Positions 6,980 to 9,614 of a DNA stretch of 9,614 bases are shown here, in pieces (position 1 is the stretch's first letter; the number at the start of each line of letters is the position of its first letter). Both the position numbers and the translations under genes were made by a program. The stretch lies in assembly GCA_027063295.1 (NCBI GenBank), contig JAMORZ010000106.1, positions 1 to 9,614 on the forward strand, in the 5' to 3' direction. Source of the DNA: Sulfurimonas sp. GTDB lineage: Bacteria > Campylobacterota > Campylobacteria > Campylobacterales > Sulfurimonadaceae. The notes beneath the pieces were generated by a model. That model saw only the letters and a program-made list of their open reading frames with translations. It searched no databases and was not told where the DNA came from.

Positions 6980-7504
6980 CTACCTTAAAGCTTGAAGGAC
7001 AAGTTTTGTAATACGATTATAACTCTTATCTGTTAAAGCATAGATCTTTGTATCAAAATAGAGTTTTGTTTTAAATCTTTTATATTTACCATCTTTTGTA
7101 AAAACATATAACTGCATTCTTACTTTATAGATGTTCTTTGTTCCTCTGATTCTACGGATATCACTATGCTTAATTCTATACTCTAGAAGATAACTCAAGT
7201 GATGTTTTTGCATATAAAGCATCTTATCACGTAATGAAGATTTTCGATAATAGTTTCTCAACTGAGTTTTGTATTTCTTCGTAGGTAAAAATGTCTCTTT
7301 TACATGTAAAAGTTTTGATGGGTTATCCTGTTGAGCATTATATGTCCCTATACCATTATGGATAGTCATATAGATATCTTCAATAATATCAGCTTCAAGA
7401 GAACTCTTAAAACTGATACTTGGAGGAACAACCTCAATATTTTTTGCAAATAATGCACTGTATCCAAGAAGTAAAATAAAAAAGATTCTTTGCAGTATCA
7501 TCAT
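6980..7504 (-). CDS. Small exported basic periplasmic protein, family not recognised
   Basis: 174 residues with a Sec signal peptide (MMILQRIFFILLLGYSALFA, cleavage near Ala20). The mature protein is very basic: KNIEVVPPSISF begins a strand, followed by helix 36-50, a lysine/arginine-rich middle (76-100), the strand HLSYLLEYRIK (102-112), the strand IYKVRMQLYVF (125-135) with a DGK turn, KTKLYFD and a final helix (161-174). No cysteine is present. The order strand-helix-strand-strand-helix, with 'L..LLEY' then 'vrmqLyvf..DG', parallels the other two small exported proteins of the operon, though sequence identity is low. The start overlaps the stop of the gene before it (TAATG), so the two are coupled; a second in-frame ATG follows directly. 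It is encoded just before the first permease and may be its periplasmic partner, which is inference from position. Confidence 0.65.
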   Translation of the reverse strand: MMILQRIFFILLLGYSALFAKNIEVVPPSISFKSSLEADIIEDIYMTIHNGIGTYNAQQDNPSKLLHVKETFLPTKKYKTQLRNYYRKSSLRDKMLYMQKHHLSYLLEYRIKHSDIRRIRGTKNIYKVRMQLYVFTKDGKYKRFKTKLYFDTKIYALTDKSYNRITKLVLQALR

Positions 7505-8268
7505 TACCAGTTCTCATCATATACAGGAGCTTGAGATGCTTTAGATGTAGGTATTGAGACACCAGTATCTTCATCTGTTGTGTATTCTACTTCTGGTTGC
7601 TCTTCCTCCTCTGGAAGAGTTGCAGATGATGTCGAAGTACCACCTGTCATCTGCACGAGTTTGAGTGCTTTTTCATACATCTTGAGGTAACTCTTTGTGA
7701 TAGATGCTTTCATAACATCAAGATCATACATCGGCTCTGTTGCAAGATCTTCTACCTCTATCTTTACCCTCTCAAGTTGTGTTGCACCACTTTGAGGTAG
7801 GTAAAGCTGAGCGATGAAGATCAATGTAGATTGTTTCTCTTTTCTTTTGATCGCTTTTTTCAAAGAAGATTTTTTAAACTTTGCATAAAAAAGTGCATCG
7901 AGTTTATTTTTTCTTGCTACTTTGTTTAAAAACTGACGCCCCTCTTGGTTATAAGTATTGTAAAAATACTCAATCGCACCAGCATTGATCTCATGAGGTT
8001 TTAAAATATAGTCTCTACCTTTGTATGTGACCTTTGTATCTTTAAAGTTGATCACATCAGCTGTTAAACGCAACTTAACAATAACAGTAATACCTGCATC
8101 ACCACACACATCATAAGCTAACTCTACAATCTCATCAAACAGCTCTAATGTATCGTCATTGACATATACACTACTTCCAAAATCTGGTGTCTCTGCAGCA
8201 GCATACCCTATGCTGTCTGCTATCAAAGACAAAGAAAACAAACATAAAAATACAATCTTCTTAATCAT
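7504..8268 (-). CDS. Exported protein with acidic low-complexity C-terminal tail, family not recognised
   Basis: 254 residues with an N-terminal signal peptide (MIKKIVFLCLFSLSLIA; cleavage after Ala17 or after AAA at 23-25). The folded part (about 35-205) contains helix 40-55, strand ITVIVKLRL (60-68), a helix GAIEYFYNTYNQEGRQFLNKVARK (97-120), strand LDALFYAKFKK (123-133), strand TLIFIAQLYLPQSGA (148-162) and a long final helix (183-206). Residues 209-254 are a serine/threonine and glutamate-rich tail with nine acidic residues between 220 and 234, probably disordered, ending in DENW. The only mature-form cysteine is Cys55. No family is recognised. The last eight bases of the previous gene overlap its start, so the two are translated together. 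The tail could bind the strongly basic neighbour encoded next, which is speculation based on charge. Confidence 0.65.
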   Translation of the reverse strand: MIKKIVFLCLFSLSLIADSIGYAAAETPDFGSSVYVNDDTLELFDEIVELAYDVCGDAGITVIVKLRLTADVINFKDTKVTYKGRDYILKPHEINAGAIEYFYNTYNQEGRQFLNKVARKNKLDALFYAKFKKSSLKKAIKRKEKQSTLIFIAQLYLPQSGATQLERVKIEVEDLATEPMYDLDVMKASITKSYLKMYEKALKLVQMTGGTSTSSATLPEEEEQPEVEYTTDEDTGVSIPTSKASQAPVYDENW

Positions 8269-9614
8269 TATCTAACTCTTTTAAATCTAAGTATTGAAAT
8301 GTCACCATTCCTCTATCTGACATAACATCAACATCCATAAACTTGAGATCTGGGTAGTTACTATCAAGATAGTTGTCAAATAATTTTTGAGCTTTTGCTG
8401 ATGGGTAGTTGTAATCTTGTTTAATCTCACATTTTCCATCTTTATAGCTTACAGCACTCCCTTTTTTGTAGATGCTTTTAAACTTATCCATGCATGCTAC
8501 ATAACCCACTGCATTTTTAGAAACCATAATGATGTAGTCTTTATCTTCATTTTGAAACAGTTTAAACTGGTTGAGTTTTACATCATCATACTTTTTACGG
8601 AAAAGTTTTTTAGCAGTTCTTGCTAAAGTAGCACTACTTAACTCTTTCTTCTCTCTTGTCTCAATATTGTACTCCCCTCTAGTGCTTCCATCTTCAACAT
8701 CTACACTTTTATAGTCATACTTTGGCTTGTTCTCTTTGATATACTCTGCCATCATATCTTCAACATCATATTCAACCTCTTCATTGTTCTTACAAAGAAA
8801 CTTAAGATCCTTCTTTGGATCAGAGATATGTTTGCACCCTGTTTTTTTGCTTACAAACTCTTGAAGCTTTCTTTTGAGGATATATTTTTTCACACTTTTC
8901 CAGTAGTACTTATTATCAACTACATCCACCTCTTTATCTTTTTCAATATACTTGATAACATCTTTAAACTTCACTCTGTAAACAAAATAATCATCCGTAT
9001 CTTGTCCATTGAGATCATTTGGTGCTACTTGCGCATACTTACTATAGTTTCTTGCATACTCATTGATATAGTTTTTAAGATGTTTTTTATTGATTTCATC
9101 ATCAATTGTATATCTCACTCTATATTCAAAGTTATCAAGTTTTATATGAATTGGACTCATCTTGTAGCTAGAAAATTGTTGCTTGATCTTGTTTTTAAGA
9201 AGTTTGATAATCACATCATCTTTATGGATTTCAACTCTATGTCTCTTCCCAAGTCCAATAAGTTCAAAATCCCATTTTTTACTGTATGCTTCTATCTTTA
9301 ATGGAACATTTTTTACATAAATATTAACAAGTTTTTTATTTTTACCACTCATATACATCGTATATACATCAGCTTTCACTTTTTTTCCTGCAATAGTGAT
9401 CGTTTTTTTAGCATTCTTCTTAAAAGCAACTTTTAGAAGTAAACTGTTTTGTGGCTCATAAAGATAAAACTGCTCCTTTAAGATCTTTTTATCATAAAAC
9501 AATGCTTTTACCAAACTATCCATTGTGTGGATTGCTAATTTTGGCAATGTGTACTCTGGTGCATTTTCTACATCATCTAAGATGATCATACTTGTTGGTA
9601 AATCCACCTTCACA
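8261..9614 (-). CDS. Large lysine-rich protein of unknown family, 5' end beyond the right edge
   Basis: At least 450 residues are visible. The frame is open to the right edge; the first possible start there is a GTG at 9613 with no signal peptide after it, and the neighbours are all exported, so the true start is probably outside. The protein is rich in Lys, Asp and Tyr and has no recognised domain. Counting from that GTG, it shows a recurring unit of a helix followed by two short strands: around 133-172, 172-218, 236-285, 285-320, 327-367 and 404-445 (for example KLFDNYLDSNYPDLKF then VDVMSDRGMVTFQYLD). Its only four cysteines, 260/274 and 374/394, fall in two close pairs that could form disulfides, in keeping with a periplasmic location. 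It is the first visible gene of the operon and overlaps the next by eight bases. Function is unknown; a repeated periplasmic binding or scaffold module is a guess. Confidence 0.6.
   Translation of the reverse strand, partial: VKVDLPTSMIILDDVENAPEYTLPKLAIHTMDSLVKALFYDKKILKEQFYLYEPQNSLLLKVAFKKNAKKTITIAGKKVKADVYTMYMSGKNKKLVNIYVKNVPLKIEAYSKKWDFELIGLGKRHRVEIHKDDVIIKLLKNKIKQQFSSYKMSPIHIKLDNFEYRVRYTIDDEINKKHLKNYINEYARNYSKYAQVAPNDLNGQDTDDYFVYRVKFKDVIKYIEKDKEVDVVDNKYYWKSVKKYILKRKLQEFVSKKTGCKHISDPKKDLKFLCKNNEEVEYDVEDMMAEYIKENKPKYDYKSVDVEDGSTRGEYNIETREKKELSSATLARTAKKLFRKKYDDVKLNQFKLFQNEDKDYIIMVSKNAVGYVACMDKFKSIYKKGSAVSYKDGKCEIKQDYNYPSAKAQKLFDNYLDSNYPDLKFMDVDVMSDRGMVTFQYLDLKELDND

Noticed and set aside
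8828..9301. 157-codon open frame on the plus strand
   Set aside because: It lies antisense within the large Lys-rich gene; its phenylalanine/isoleucine-rich product is what the complement of AT-rich lysine codons gives. No ribosome site and no recognisable protein.
1..9614. CRISPR array, tRNA/rRNA, transposase or prophage genes
   Set aside because: No direct-repeat/spacer pattern, no tRNA or rRNA-like segment, and no integrase or transposase motif is visible on either strand.

Overview
The window is AT-rich and every credible gene lies on the minus strand, so it reads from right to left. Codon use, AT-rich short spacers, an LPP20-family protein and the dense run of small secreted proteins suggest a Gram-negative Campylobacterota relative (for example a Sulfurimonas- or Sulfurovum-like organism). 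That placement is an inference from style, not from a marker gene.

Layout in transcription order. From the right edge (9614) to position 408 there are nine tightly packed genes with 1 to 31 base overlaps or gaps of 1 to 10 bases, which looks like one transcription unit whose promoter lies beyond the right edge. They are: a large protein entering from the right edge, with no recognisable family and recurring helix-plus-strand units; an exported protein with an acidic tail; a small exported protein; two FtsX/MacB-type ABC permeases; a LolD-like ABC ATPase; a second small exported protein; an outer-membrane-type lipoprotein; a large exported protein ending in a formylglycine-generating-enzyme (FGE/SUMF1)-like domain without the catalytic cysteines; and an exported LPP20-family protein. 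After a 78-base AT-rich gap (330-407) a separate gene begins, encoding the N-terminus of an outer-membrane beta-barrel (FadL/PorV-like), cut by the left edge.

How the genes may work together. A type VII (MacB/LolCDE/FtsX class) ABC complex with two different permeases would sit in the inner membrane and couple ATP hydrolysis to movement of periplasmic domains. At least six partner proteins carry export signals, so the operon builds an envelope-spanning assembly. The combination of LolD-like ATPase, FtsX-like permease, outer-membrane lipoprotein and periplasmic FGE-like protein is the one known from TagQRST, which senses envelope signals upstream of the PpkA kinase in type VI secretion of Pseudomonas. 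No kinase, phosphatase, FHA protein or secretion component is visible here, and five of the proteins have no TagQRST counterpart. I treat this as a candidate undescribed TagQRST-like or MacB-like envelope signalling/transport system, not as a proven one.
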